The translations under genes were made by a program, and so were the position numbers. From the NCBI RefSeq assembly GCF_023721815.1, contig NZ_JAMDLI010000002.1, forward strand, positions 248,001 to 312,000: 64,000 bases of DNA, read 5' to 3'. Under the pieces are notes generated by a model that was not told the DNA's origin, made no database searches, and was given only the letters and a program-made list of their open reading frames with translations. This document shows positions 1 through 9,439 of this stretch, piece after piece; the stretch's first letter is position 1; every line of letters starts with the position of its first letter. The stretch is from Pleomorphomonas sp. JP5 (GTDB lineage: Bacteria; Pseudomonadota; Alphaproteobacteria; Rhizobiales; Pleomorphomonadaceae).

Positions 1-107
1 CAAGCGAGCCATCGCGGCAGGCCAAACCCAGCGCCGACCGAATGCGCGCGTGGATGGAAGACGAACGGTGCGTCCGAACGGGCGCCGGTGCCTTGCGGGG
101 AAGCGCC

Positions 108-1106
108 ATGAAGCGAACGGTACGGGTGGCCCTCTGGACGATCGTCGTGGTCGCCATCTTGTGGACGGGCGTCTGGTTCGGTGCTCGTTGGTGGCTCGGG
201 GAAACCGTTCACAAGTCCGTCGCCGACCTCGCGGCAAGAAACGGGATCATGGTCAGCTGTGCCGGCGAGAGGATCGGCGGATGGCCGTTCCGGCTGGTTC
301 TTACCTGCAACGACGGCCTGGCCGTCGCACTACCCGACGGAGGCAGGATCGAAACCGCCGGGGCGCGTGGCGAGGGTTATGTCTTCAATCCTCGTCAGCT
401 CGACTTCCATTTCGAAGCGCCGACCTCCTATGTCGCCCCCGACGGCCGGCGGCTCGACTTGTCCGCGAGCGAGTTTGCCGCGACCGTCGGCTTTTCCAAT
501 GGACGCGCCAATCGGCTTGTCCTCCGAACGGAAGACTTCTCCGCGACGGGCCCGCTGGCCGGGGGAACCGAGGGCAAGCTCACGATCGGGCGCGGCGACG
601 TGATGCTGGCGCGCGCCGACAAGAGTCCCGAGAACGCGGACATCGCCGCCACCATTGATGGTCTCGGCGTGACGGTCGGCAACACCGCGCTGACGCCCCT
701 GCCCGTTCGCCTGACGCTGGCGGCCACGCTCGCCCAGGCCGACATGGCGATGGCCGGTCCGGTGGCACTGGCCGGCTGGAAGGCGGCTGGCGGCAAGCTG
801 CAGCTCCATCGCCTCGCCGCCGAACTCGGCGGCGCCACCCTCACCCTCGACGGCGAGGGATCCGTGTCCGAGACGGGCCTTGTCGACGCAGAGGGGAAGA
901 TAACGGGCCGCAATCTGAACACCTTGGCGGCCTCGGCCACGGCCGCCGGCGGCAGCCTGACACCGGAACTCGCCGGCCTCGTCATGGCCTTCGTCTTCAT
1001 GGGCACGACCGCAGACGACGGCGGCCGGTCCATCGGACTCAAGGTCGAAGACGGCATAGTTTCGGCCAATGGCCGGCAAATCGGCCGGATCGCCCCGTTA
1101 TTCTGA
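108..1106 (+). CDS. DUF2125 domain-containing protein
   Basis: The protein has about 332 residues. It starts with a basic stretch and one hydrophobic segment (residues about 5-25, VALWTIVVVAILW), which fits a signal anchor or uncleaved signal peptide. The rest is beta-rich, with repeated 'G-x-L-x-L' style strands, as in the DUF2125 family of alphaproteobacteria, whose function is unknown. I placed the start at the ATG before the hydrophobic segment; an in-frame ATG at 42 would add 22 residues ahead of it. Its 3' end overlaps the convergent tyrA-type gene by 9 bp. DUF2125 genes commonly sit beside prephenate dehydrogenase in Rhizobiales, which supports the call. Confidence 0.8.
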   Translation: MKRTVRVALWTIVVVAILWTGVWFGARWWLGETVHKSVADLAARNGIMVSCAGERIGGWPFRLVLTCNDGLAVALPDGGRIETAGARGEGYVFNPRQLDFHFEAPTSYVAPDGRRLDLSASEFAATVGFSNGRANRLVLRTEDFSATGPLAGGTEGKLTIGRGDVMLARADKSPENADIAATIDGLGVTVGNTALTPLPVRLTLAATLAQADMAMAGPVALAGWKAAGGKLQLHRLAAELGGATLTLDGEGSVSETGLVDAEGKITGRNLNTLAASATAAGGSLTPELAGLVMAFVFMGTTADDGGRSIGLKVEDGIVSANGRQIGRIAPLF

Positions 1107-2039
1107 CGGCGGCTTCGGTTGCGCCTTGTGCGAACGACCGAAGTCGGCCTCCGGCGCGTCCTGGCCCAGCGTCAGAATGCCGCGCCGGATTGAGCGCGTG
1201 CGGCTGAACAGGTCATAGAGGCGATCTCCCTCACCCCAGCGAATTTGCCGTTGCAAGGCGAACAGATCCTCCTGAAAGCGCCCGAGCACTTCCAGCACCG
1301 CGTCCTTGTTGTGCAGGAACACGTCGCGCCACATGGTGGGATCGGAGGCCGCGATACGCGTGAAGTCGCGAAAACCACCGGCCGAGAACTTCATCACTTC
1401 CGACTCGGTGACCTTTTCGAGATCGGCGGCGGTTCCGACGATGTTGTAGGCGATGAGATGCGGCAGGTGACTGGTGATGGCCAGCACCAGATCGTGCCGC
1501 TCCGCGCTCATGCACTCTACGTTGGCGCCCATGCCGGCCCAGAAAGCAACAAGCCGATCCAGCGCCTTGGGATCGGTGTCCTCATCCGGGCATACGATCG
1601 ACCAACGATTGACGAAGAGCTCGGGAAAACCGGCGTCAGGCCCCGAATACTCGGTACCGGCAACCGGATGGGCAGGAATGAAGTGGACGCCGTCCGGCAG
1701 GTGGGGCTTCATCTGCCGGACGACCGATCCCTTCACCGAACCGACGTCGGAGACGATGGCGCCGGGCTTGAGATGAGGGGCGATCGCCTTGGCCACCGCT
1801 TCCGCCGCGCCCACGGGCACGCAGGCGATGACCAGATCGGCATCTGCCACAGCGTCACCGGCATTGGCTCGATAGCCGTCGCCGAGCGACAGTTCCTCGG
1901 CCCGCTTCAGGATGACGGGTGACTGGTCGGAAATGACGATCTCGTCCACGAGGCCGTTGAGGCGAGCCGCCCGCGCAATCGACGAACCGATCAGGCCGAT
2001 GCCGATGATGGCGAGACGGTGAAACACGGCGTCGGTCAT
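1098..2039 (-). CDS. tyrA: prephenate/arogenate dehydrogenase family protein
   Basis: This 313-residue protein should carry out the NAD(P)-dependent oxidative decarboxylation of prephenate or arogenate in tyrosine synthesis. The N-terminal Rossmann motif [10 protein letters not shown] is visible at residues about 13-22. It is followed by the family's 'SDVGSVKG' and '[15 protein letters not shown]' segments and the '[11 protein letters not shown]' helix. There is no fused chorismate mutase or ACT domain, so this is the stand-alone cyclohexadienyl type. The ATG overlaps the stop codon of hisC by 4 bp (2036-2039), so the two genes are translationally coupled. Which substrate is preferred cannot be read from the sequence. 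Confidence 0.92.
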   Translation of the reverse strand: MTDAVFHRLAIIGIGLIGSSIARAARLNGLVDEIVISDQSPVILKRAEELSLGDGYRANAGDAVADADLVIACVPVGAAEAVAKAIAPHLKPGAIVSDVGSVKGSVVRQMKPHLPDGVHFIPAHPVAGTEYSGPDAGFPELFVNRWSIVCPDEDTDPKALDRLVAFWAGMGANVECMSAERHDLVLAITSHLPHLIAYNIVGTAADLEKVTESEVMKFSAGGFRDFTRIAASDPTMWRDVFLHNKDAVLEVLGRFQEDLFALQRQIRWGEGDRLYDLFSRTRSIRRGILTLGQDAPEADFGRSHKAQPKPPSE

Positions 2040-3142
2040 GCGGGCCCCTTCATGAAAGTCGTCAGAACCTCGACGAGCCGGCGGCAGGCTTCCTCCGACC
2101 CGACCGTCATGCGAAGCGCATTGGGCAGTCCGTAGCCGCCCACCTTGCGCACCACGACACCCTCGGCGAGCAACGCCTTGTCGGCGGCCTCGGCCGTCTT
2201 GCCCGTCTCTGGGAAATGGACGAGCAGGAAGTTGGCGACCGACGGCGTGACCGTCAGCCCCAGCTTGCCGAGTTCGACCGTCAGCCAGGCGCTCCAGCGG
2301 ACATTGTGCTCGACCGCGGCCTCCACGAAAGCCCGGTCACGCATGCCCGCGGCACCGGCGGCGATTGCCGGGGCGTTGAGATTGAACGGCCCGCGCACCC
2401 GCTCCAGAACGTCGACGACGGCCTTCGGGCCGTAGAGCCAGCCGATGCGAAGCGCGGCAAGTCCATGGATCTTCGAGAAGGTGCGCGTCATCACCACATT
2501 GCCGGCCGAAGCAACCAGCTCGACGCCGCTCTCGTAATCGTTGCGGCGGACATACTCGGCATAGGCAGCGTCGAGCACCAGGAGGACGTTGCCCGGCAAG
2601 CCCTCATGCAGCCGCCGCACCTCCGCCATGGGAATGTAGGTCCCCGTGGGATTGTTGGGATTGGCGAGAAAAACCATGCGCGTCCGCGGCGTCACGGCGG
2701 CGAGAATGGCGTCGACGTCCGTGGTGTAGGCCGTCTCCTTCGCCACCACCGGCGTCGCGCCCGCCGCGAGGATGGAGATGCGATAGACCAGGAAGCCGTG
2801 CTCGGAATAGATCGCCTCGTCGCCGGGCGACAGATAGCACTCGGCGAGAAGATGGAGGAGCTCGTCCGAGCCGTTGCCGCAAATGACGCGATCGACGTTG
2901 AGACCGTGGGTTTCGGCAATCGCCTGCCGGAGTTCGGTCGACGACCCGTCGGGATAGAGTTCGAGCTTGCTCGCTATCCGCTGATAGGCTTCCACCGCCT
3001 TCGGGCTCGGCCCGAGCGGCGTCTCGTTGGAGGAAAGCTTGTGGAGCTTCTTGCCCGGCGCCGCCTTCGACCCACCGGGAACATAGAGGTCGATGTCAAG
3101 GATGCCGCTGCGCGGAACGGGCACGAGAGAAGTGTCGGACAT
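2036..3142 (-). CDS. hisC: histidinol-phosphate aminotransferase
   Basis: This is a fold-type I PLP aminotransferase of 368 residues. Visible motifs are '[15 protein letters not shown]' near the N-terminus, 'NPNNPTGTY', and the PLP-lysine segment '[17 protein letters not shown]'. It transfers an amino group to imidazole acetol phosphate in histidine synthesis, and in this family it can also serve tyrosine and phenylalanine synthesis. That would fit its coupling to the downstream TyrA-type gene (4-bp overlap). The start chosen is the ATG of [13 protein letters not shown], which has a GAGG about 9 nt upstream. A longer in-frame opening to 3220 looks like non-coding extension. Confidence 0.93.
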   Translation of the reverse strand: MSDTSLVPVPRSGILDIDLYVPGGSKAAPGKKLHKLSSNETPLGPSPKAVEAYQRIASKLELYPDGSSTELRQAIAETHGLNVDRVICGNGSDELLHLLAECYLSPGDEAIYSEHGFLVYRISILAAGATPVVAKETAYTTDVDAILAAVTPRTRMVFLANPNNPTGTYIPMAEVRRLHEGLPGNVLLVLDAAYAEYVRRNDYESGVELVASAGNVVMTRTFSKIHGLAALRIGWLYGPKAVVDVLERVRGPFNLNAPAIAAGAAGMRDRAFVEAAVEHNVRWSAWLTVELGKLGLTVTPSVANFLLVHFPETGKTAEAADKALLAEGVVVRKVGGYGLPNALRMTVGSEEACRRLVEVLTTFMKGPA

Positions 3143-3201
3143 GGAAGAACGCCTCAAAAATACCGGGCCCGTCATACGGCAGGCATGGCGACCGCGCAAA
3201 G

Positions 3202-3230
3202 AAAAAGCTGGCCAGGCCAAAGCGGCCAGC
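3202..3230 (-). terminator. intrinsic terminator of the AEC permease gene
   Basis: On the minus strand a 7-bp perfect stem (GCTGGCC with GGCCAGC, loop of 10 nt) is followed directly by TTTTTCTTT. It lies 18 bp past the stop of the permease gene and upstream of hisC. It should therefore separate the permease transcript from hisC-tyrA. Confidence 0.75.
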
Positions 3231-3247
3231 CCCGTGATTTACCCCCC

Positions 3248-4192
3248 TCAACCCAGCAGCCAGGCCCAGAAGGTTGTCGTCACCACGCCGACTGCCGTCG
3301 TGATGGTGATCGAGGACGATGCGAGGCCATGGCCGACGCCGAAGCGGTTGGCGATCAGCCAGGCATTGATGCCGGTCGGCACGGACGATGTCAGGACCAG
3401 AGCCGCCGTCCACGTCGCATCGAGGCCGAGAAGACGGCTGGCCGCATAGACCGACGCCGGCAACAGGAACAGCTTGAAGAGAGACGTGACCAACGCCGGG
3501 CGGACCCCATCGGAGATGCCGTACTTCATCAATGCCATGCCGAGCGAAATCAGCGCCGCCGAGCCGGCGATATCGCCGATGTCGTTGACCACCACGCCAA
3601 CCACGCCCGTCAGCGGCAAGCCCGACAGTTGCCACAAAGAACCGAGCGCGAGACCGACCACCAGCGGATTGCGCACCAGGTTTCGGCCGACTTGCCTCAG
3701 GACGGCGCCGACCGACTGAGGCGGCCGGCCACCGGTTTGCCGCTCGGCCTGCTCCATCAACACGGTACCGGCGATCATCATCACCGGCAGGTGGGCGCAG
3801 AGCAGGATGGACAAGGCCACGACGCCATCGTCGCCGACGATGCGCTGGACGAGCGGCAGGCCGATGAAGAGGTTGTTGGCAAAGGCCGAGCTGACGCCGG
3901 CCAGCACGCCGATACGGGCATCGCGACCGAACAGCCGCGTCACCGCGTAGTGTCCGGCAGCCCAGGTGACGGCAACGCCGGAGAAATAGGCCACCCAGAT
4001 CGTCCAGGGCGAACTGCCCTCGACATGCGCTGTCGCCACCGTCTTGAACAAGAGCGTCGGCATGGCGATGGTGAAGACGAAATCCGACAGGCCATCGCCC
4101 ACATCCGCCCGCATCACGCCGAAGCGAACGAGGAGATAGCCGATCAAAATCAGCAGAAAGATGGGCAAAACGTCAAGGGCAATGGCGATCAC
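3248..4192 (-). CDS. AEC family transporter (auxin efflux carrier family permease)
   Basis: This is a membrane protein of about 314 residues with roughly ten hydrophobic segments in two halves. It begins 'IAIALDVLPIFLLILIGYLLVRFG', typical of the bacterial AEC (malonate/auxin-efflux-like) permeases. The substrate is unknown; family members export or import organic anions or related solutes. The reading frame stays open to 4402, but the upstream part is not membrane-like. I placed the start at the GTG at 4192, immediately before the first membrane segment, giving the usual family length. No good ribosome site marks this start, so it is uncertain. An intrinsic terminator follows the gene. Confidence 0.82.
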   Translation of the reverse strand: MIAIALDVLPIFLLILIGYLLVRFGVMRADVGDGLSDFVFTIAMPTLLFKTVATAHVEGSSPWTIWVAYFSGVAVTWAAGHYAVTRLFGRDARIGVLAGVSSAFANNLFIGLPLVQRIVGDDGVVALSILLCAHLPVMMIAGTVLMEQAERQTGGRPPQSVGAVLRQVGRNLVRNPLVVGLALGSLWQLSGLPLTGVVGVVVNDIGDIAGSAALISLGMALMKYGISDGVRPALVTSLFKLFLLPASVYAASRLLGLDATWTAALVLTSSVPTGINAWLIANRFGVGHGLASSSITITTAVGVVTTTFWAWLLG

Positions 4193-4428
4193 GGGCGGCA
4201 ACCGGCGCTGGAGCCGAGTGAGGGCCGGCGGCCGTTGCGGCGCGTCGGAGATCGGCGGAGAGTTAGACTTTCTGCCTATCCTTCCTTGCGCCCCATCCGC
4301 AAGGGCGAAACAGTGCGGATTGGTTCGACCGGCGCTGAGCTTTGGGCCGCCGATCGAAGGCCGCCCGACCTCGCTTGCCTCCCGGAAGCGGCGGTGACAC
4401 ACTCCGCGTCATGTTCGAGAAGACCGCC

Positions 4429-4827
4429 ATGCTGAAATGCCTTGTTGCCGCCGCTGCGATCACGGGCTTCACCCTGCCCGCCGCCGCCTTCGAGCTGTCG
4501 TTCCGCTGGGGGGCAACGCCCGCCTGCGACAGTGGCCGCCCGGCCGTGGTGGACAGCCCGGAGTTCACACTCTCCAACGTCCCGCCAGGCACGCGCGTCA
4601 TCGCCTTCGAGATGCTCGACCTCAATGCACCGGGGTTCCGCCATGGCGGCGGCACGGTGCCCTATGCTGGCGAAGACCTTGTGCCGGCCGGCGCATTCCG
4701 CTACCTCGGGCCCTGTCCACCGATGGGATCGCACCGTTACATGTGGACGGCGAAGGCGCGCGACCGCGGCACCACGTTCGGCCGAACGCTCGGCGAGGCG
4801 TCGGCCACCCGTTCGTTCCCCGATTGA
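4429..4827 (+). CDS. secreted YbhB/YbcL-type (PEBP family) protein
   Basis: The protein has about 132 residues with a clear Sec signal peptide (MLKCLVAAAAITGFTLPAAA, then F). The mature part shows the phosphatidylethanolamine-binding-protein fold signature: 'SPEFTLSNVPPGTR', an aspartate in 'EMLDLNAPGFRHGGG', and 'YLGPCPPMGSHRYMW'. It is shorter than the usual 150-180 residues of bacterial PEBP proteins. The role is unknown. I chose the ATG at 4429 because GAGAAG sits 6 nt before it; an ATG at 4411 in the same frame would add six residues. slyX follows after 13 bp. Confidence 0.8.
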   Translation: MLKCLVAAAAITGFTLPAAAFELSFRWGATPACDSGRPAVVDSPEFTLSNVPPGTRVIAFEMLDLNAPGFRHGGGTVPYAGEDLVPAGAFRYLGPCPPMGSHRYMWTAKARDRGTTFGRTLGEASATRSFPD

Positions 4828-4840
4828 CCGAGGCAAGACC

Positions 4841-5059
4841 ATGATCGCGGATAATCCCGACGCACGCATTGATGCGTTGGAGGAGAAGATCGCCTACCAG
4901 GATCAGGTGATCGATGACCTCAACACGGCCGTCACCGACCAGTGGAGGGAAATCGACACGATGAAACGCCTCGTGGCGAGCCTCCTCGACGAAGTCAAGG
5001 AGATGGAACTCGCGGCGCGGGCGACGGCCGGCCGCGAACCACCGCCGCCACACTATTGA
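4841..5059 (+). CDS. slyX: SlyX family protein
   Basis: This is a 72-residue, highly charged coiled-coil protein. Heptad-like leucine/isoleucine spacing runs through 'RIDALEEKIAYQDQVIDDLN' and the 'MKRLVASLLDEVKEME' helix. The tail ends in PPPPHY, and 'PPPHY' is typical of SlyX. The cellular function of SlyX is not established. The ATG is preceded by GAGG at about 8 nt. It lies 13 bp after the PEBP-like gene and probably shares its transcript. Confidence 0.85.
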   Translation: MIADNPDARIDALEEKIAYQDQVIDDLNTAVTDQWREIDTMKRLVASLLDEVKEMELAARATAGREPPPPHY

Positions 5060-5074
5060 GCGGTTGTCGCCGCG

Positions 5075-6763
5075 TCAGGCGGCCCGCATCTCATGCATCA
5101 GGCGATCGACCTCGGCCTGCAGCGCCTTGGTGTCGCCGAGCATCCGACGAGCCTGAGCCGCCACTTCCTGCGACTTTGAATCGGACGCCTCGGCATTCTC
5201 CATCAGACGCATCATGTCCGAGGCGAGACCGCCGACGGCGGTAAGCGTCGAGGAAATCGCGCGGGTGATTTCGGAAACGGCGGCATTTTGCTGGTCCAGC
5301 GTCGCAGCGATCGAAGACGCCACTTCGTTGACCCGCTCGATCGATTGCTCGACGGTGCTGGTGGCCGACACCGCTTCGCCCGTTGCCGACTGGATGACGC
5401 CGATGCGCCGGGAGATCTCGTCGGTCGCCTTGGACGTCTGCGCGGCGAGCTGCTTGACCTCGGATGCCACGACGGCAAAGCCCTTGCCCGCCTCGCCGGC
5501 CCGTGCGGCTTCGATGGTTGCATTGAGAGCCAGAAGGTTGGTCTGGTCGGCGATCTCCTGGATCAGCGCCACCACCTTGCCGATCTCGCTCGACGCCTCG
5601 TCGAGACCACGAATGACCTCGGTGGCCCGAGCCGTCTCGCGCACGGCGCCGCTCGATATCTCGGCGGCCTTGTCGACCTGAGTGACGATCTCGGCGATCG
5701 ACGCCGACAGTTCCTCGGCGGCGCTCGACACCGCCTGCACGTTGTCCTTCGCCTGCCTGCCGGCCTCGGCCGAGGCCTCTGCCTGTCGGCGGGTGTGATC
5801 CGACACGGCCAGCAGATCCGAGGCGACTCGTTCGAAACCGGTCGCAGTGCTTTCGATACCGGCCGACGTCTCGCGGAACGAGCGGTCGAAGCCGTCCGCG
5901 AGCCCGGTCAACGCATCGCGGCGCGATCGTTCCATCGCAGCGGCCCGCGCAGCTTCGGCCTCTGCCTCCGCGGCAATCCGCTCGCGCTGCAAATCGCGGA
6001 AGCGAGCCACGGCCCGGCCGATCAGTCCGATCTCATCCTTGCGGGTCGCGCCGGAAATTTCGGCATCGAGATCGCCCCCCTGAAGCCGATCCATCGAACG
6101 GGTAAGGCGGGATAGAGGCCCGGAGATGCCACGCGCCACGACGAAGGACAGGGCGCCGAGCAAGAGCAACGAAACGAGCGTGATGAGACCGATCCGGCGG
6201 GTACTCGCTGCGAGCGACGCTTCGATATCGGCAACGTGGAAGCCGGTACCGAGCATCCAGTTCCAGCCATCGATGGTCGTCGCATAGGCGAGTTTCAACG
6301 ACGGGTCCTTGTCACCGGGCTTGACCCAGAGATACTCGTAGTTGCCGCCACCGGCCTTGGCGATCGCCAGCATGTCGCGGATAAGCGGCTTGCCGTTGAC
6401 GTCCTTCATGTCGATAAGGCTCTTGCCCTCGAGTTCCGGCTTGCCCGGCAGGAGGACGTTCTTGCCATCTTCTTCGTAGATGAAGAAATAGTTCTTGTCC
6501 GGGCCGAAGCGCACCGGCCGCAGCACGGCCTTGGCGGCCTCCTGAGCCTCGGCCAGGCTCATCTCGCCCTTGGCTGCGCGGTCTCTGAACCCTTCGATCA
6601 TCGACTGGGCGGTCTGGACCTGATCCTGAAGCGCGAGCTTCTTCTGGCCCAGCAGTTCCGAGCGAAGATCGGTATAACCGAGGTAGCCGATCGTTGCGAG
6701 TCCGGCGATCGCCAACAGTACGATGGCGGCGATCTTGGCGGATACGGAGTGAATGCTGAACAT
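5075..6763 (-). CDS. methyl-accepting chemotaxis protein with Cache_2-type sensor
   Basis: This is a transmembrane chemoreceptor of 562 residues. In order it has TM1 (about 8-28), a periplasmic single Cache (Cache_2-like) domain containing '[43 protein letters not shown]' spread over about 85-125, TM2 (about 190-210), a HAMP linker, and a cytoplasmic signalling domain with the hairpin tip '[31 protein letters not shown]'. Cache_2 domains typically bind small carboxylates. The start used is the ATG of [10 protein letters not shown]; a GTG-type extension to 6790 is less likely. A CtrA-like TTAA-N7-TTAC site lies about 65 bp upstream, consistent with the cell-cycle/motility regulation known in this class. 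Confidence 0.92.
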   Translation of the reverse strand: MFSIHSVSAKIAAIVLLAIAGLATIGYLGYTDLRSELLGQKKLALQDQVQTAQSMIEGFRDRAAKGEMSLAEAQEAAKAVLRPVRFGPDKNYFFIYEEDGKNVLLPGKPELEGKSLIDMKDVNGKPLIRDMLAIAKAGGGNYEYLWVKPGDKDPSLKLAYATTIDGWNWMLGTGFHVADIEASLAASTRRIGLITLVSLLLLGALSFVVARGISGPLSRLTRSMDRLQGGDLDAEISGATRKDEIGLIGRAVARFRDLQRERIAAEAEAEAARAAAMERSRRDALTGLADGFDRSFRETSAGIESTATGFERVASDLLAVSDHTRRQAEASAEAGRQAKDNVQAVSSAAEELSASIAEIVTQVDKAAEISSGAVRETARATEVIRGLDEASSEIGKVVALIQEIADQTNLLALNATIEAARAGEAGKGFAVVASEVKQLAAQTSKATDEISRRIGVIQSATGEAVSATSTVEQSIERVNEVASSIAATLDQQNAAVSEITRAISSTLTAVGGLASDMMRLMENAEASDSKSQEVAAQARRMLGDTKALQAEVDRLMHEMRAA

Positions 6764-6825
6764 GTGTGCGGGCCTCAGCGGTATAACCACGCGGATCTGG
6801 ATATTTTCCGTTTAGGCTCCGGCCG

Positions 6826-6840
6826 TTAACTTTGGCTTAC
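6826..6840. promoter_or_regulatory. CtrA-like binding site upstream of chemoreceptor gene
   Basis: The sequence TTAA-CTTTGGC-TTAC differs from the CtrA consensus TTAA-N7-TTAA by one base. It sits 63-77 bp upstream of the minus-strand chemoreceptor ATG. The rest of the 139-bp gap (6764-6902) is AT-rich for this genome. It also holds a small palindrome, CTTTACGAGTAAAG, at 6889-6902 just past ureG. Function is inferred from motif and position only. Confidence 0.4.
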
Positions 6841-6902
6841 AGAACACGTTCAGCATGCAGAATTATTGTCAGAAATAAGTAAACTCGGCTTTACGAGTAA
6901 AG

Positions 6903-7519
<617 letters not shown>

Positions 7520-7523
<4 letters not shown>

Positions 7524-8215
7524 GAGCGGAACAACCTCGTGTACTGTGTTTCGTGGGCCATGGAGGCAACGTCGGCGCGCAAGCTGGCGCTCCCGATATC
7601 GTCGAGCGACGCCGTCATCGCATCGGCCGCGACGGCGGAGACGACAGGGGCGAGATCGCGGATCGTCCGCTGCCCCTCGGTCTGACCGAGCGGGACCGCG
7701 CGCACAGCCGCCGAAACGAGATTGGCGGCAAAGGCGGTGAGATAGGCTTCGACGGTGTCGGCGAGCGGCAGGCGATGGTCGGCGGCGGTCACCGCCACCG
7801 CCACCGGATAGGCGACAGGATTGGGTGCCATGCGGCTGACAAGCCCGATAAGCGATGGAGCGCCCCAGGTGTCTGCGATGGCAGTTGCAAAGGCGCGCCC
7901 TTGCGCGCCGCTTTCAAGCCGACGCTCCTTGGATGGCTGGAGAGCGTAGGCGAGTTCGGCCACTTCGGCGAGCTCCTCCGCTCCGCCTTCGGAGGCAAAG
8001 CGGAAGGCTGAAGCCATCAGGATCGCGTCGCTCCGGCCGGCGCCATGGCGCAGGATATCTGACAGCCACGCCGTAAGTGCTGCCGCCGTGGTGACGGTGC
8101 CGTCTTCCACCGCCCATTCCAAGCCGTGGCTGTAGGTGAAGGAACCGACCGGAAAGGCCGGCGACAACCACGTCATCAAGCGGGACAGAGTCGCCCCGGC
8201 AGAGGGCTCACTCAT
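7520..8215 (-). CDS. ureF: urease accessory protein UreF
   Basis: This is a 231-residue, mostly helical urease assembly factor, thought to gate GTP hydrolysis by UreG. The typical N-terminus '[21 protein letters not shown]' is present, as is the C-terminal basic '[10 protein letters not shown]' tail. The start is the ATG of MSEPSAG, which overlaps the end of ureE by 8 bp. The reading frame stays open upstream to 8371, but only because it runs antisense-free through the His-codon tail of ureE. That extension is low-complexity and not UreF-like. Confidence 0.95.
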
Positions 8216-8840
8216 GCTTGTGGCTGTGTCCATGGGCATGATCATGCGCGTGATCGTGGCCACAGCCGCAGTGGTCGTCATGGGCGTGAGCATGCTCGTG
8301 ATGATGATGCGCACAGGCCTCGCCGTGGTCGTGATGATGGCGCTCCGGTCCATGCTCGTGGGTGTGTTCATGCGCCCCGTGATCGTGATGATCGTGCCCG
8401 TGAACGTCGCCGTGGCCGTAGGCGCCGCCTTCGGGATCGAACGCCGCCAGTACCGGCTCCACAGTGGCGCCCAGCCCCTTCAGCATGTCCTCGATGACAT
8501 GATCGTAGCGGATCCGCAGCCGATCGCCGAGAAACTGGGCCGGCAGGTGCCGGTTGCCGAGATGCCAGGCAACGCGGACCAGTTCGGCCGGGCTGGCGGC
8601 CCGGATCTCCAGAAGGCGCTCGGGAACGGCCTGCACCAGGATCAGACGACCATCTTCAAGCTCAAGGGCATCGCCATCCTTCATCACGGCGGCCTCCTTG
8701 AGGTCGAGGAGAAACACCGTCTTGCCGACGCAGCGCATGACGAGGCGGCGGCGATGACGATCGTCGCGCTCGAGCGCGAGCGTGTCGGCCGGCGTGCCGG
8801 TCCAGGTTCCGGCGGGAAGGATTCGTGTCGCGGTGATCAT
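8208..8840 (-). CDS. ureE: urease accessory nickel chaperone UreE with His-rich tail
   Basis: This is a 210-residue nickel-binding metallochaperone. The N-terminal peptide-binding domain and the central metal-binding domain ('WHLGNRHLPAQFLGDRLRIRYDHVIEDMLKGLGA') are followed by an unusually long tail of about 70 residues. The tail is mostly His-Asp/Ala/Glu alternation, with 30 histidines and three cysteines including a CGC. Such tails store nickel in some UreE proteins; most family members have shorter ones. It is the first gene of the ureEFG block and has its own upstream gap of 189 bp shared with the divergent VOC gene. Confidence 0.95.
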   Translation of the reverse strand: MITATRILPAGTWTGTPADTLALERDDRHRRRLVMRCVGKTVFLLDLKEAAVMKDGDALELEDGRLILVQAVPERLLEIRAASPAELVRVAWHLGNRHLPAQFLGDRLRIRYDHVIEDMLKGLGATVEPVLAAFDPEGGAYGHGDVHGHDHHDHGAHEHTHEHGPERHHHDHGEACAHHHHEHAHAHDDHCGCGHDHAHDHAHGHSHKHE

Positions 8841-9029
8841 GATGATAGGTCCTTACGGACTGAGGAAGAGATGTTGCGCCGAGCTTAGCCAAAAGCGCAG
8901 CCGAGACAAGGGCGGGCGCCGTCAGGCGCAGGTTTGTGCTTCCTCAGCGTGCGGCATCTCAACTCCAATCGGTTGGCCTCCAGGGCACGCCGATCAAGGC
9001 ATCGAACTAACCGTGGAAGAAGCAGGGAC

Positions 9030-9434
9030 ATGACGGCGAAACTCGTTCCGGAACTCAATGTCGATAACCTCGAGCGCGCTCTGGCATTCTACGTCGATCT
9101 CGCCGGCTTTCGCATCCGTTACGAGCGCCCGGAAGACCGCTTCGCCTACCTTGAACGCGATGGCGCCGAGCTGATGATGGAAGAAACCTTCGGACCAGGA
9201 CGCCGCTGGCACCCGGCGCCCCTGGAGCATCCCTACGGACGCGGCATCAACTTTCAGATCGAGATAACCGGCCTTAGGGCCCTTCACGACCGCCTTCGCG
9301 AGGCCAGCTGCAGCTTCATTCTGGACCTGGAAGAGAAGTGGTACCGCGTCGGCGACCACGACGAAGGCCAGCGGCAATTCGTCGTCGTCGATCCCGATGG
9401 CTACCTCCTCCGCTTCTGCGAAGACATCGACTAG
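9030..9434 (+). CDS. VOC-fold (glyoxalase/bleomycin-resistance-like) protein
   Basis: This 134-residue single VOC module has the beta-alpha-beta-beta-beta pattern of the bleomycin-resistance-like family. Visible segments are 'VPELNVDNLERALAFYVDLAGFRI', 'FAYLERDGAELMMEE', 'GRGINFQIEI' and 'VVVDPDGYLLRFCEDID'. The substrate is unknown; such proteins bind drugs or are small metal-dependent enzymes. I chose the ATG of MTAKLVPEL. The gene lies on the opposite strand inside the urease locus: its stop is 5 bp from the ureC stop, and its start diverges from ureE. Confidence 0.85.
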   Translation: MTAKLVPELNVDNLERALAFYVDLAGFRIRYERPEDRFAYLERDGAELMMEETFGPGRRWHPAPLEHPYGRGINFQIEITGLRALHDRLREASCSFILDLEEKWYRVGDHDEGQRQFVVVDPDGYLLRFCEDID

Positions 9435-9439
9435 ACCCG

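Noticed and set aside
2216-4435. 739-codon plus-strand open frame
   Set aside because: Antisense to hisC and the AEC permease gene, both of which have full family motifs.
8216-8371. N-terminal extension of UreF through the ureE tail
   Set aside because: It only mirrors the His-codon repeat of ureE in another frame; the ATG at 8215 gives the normal UreF N-terminus.
8208-8405. CRISPR or tandem DNA repeat
   Set aside because: The repetitive look comes from alternating His codons in ureE; there is no unit/spacer structure.
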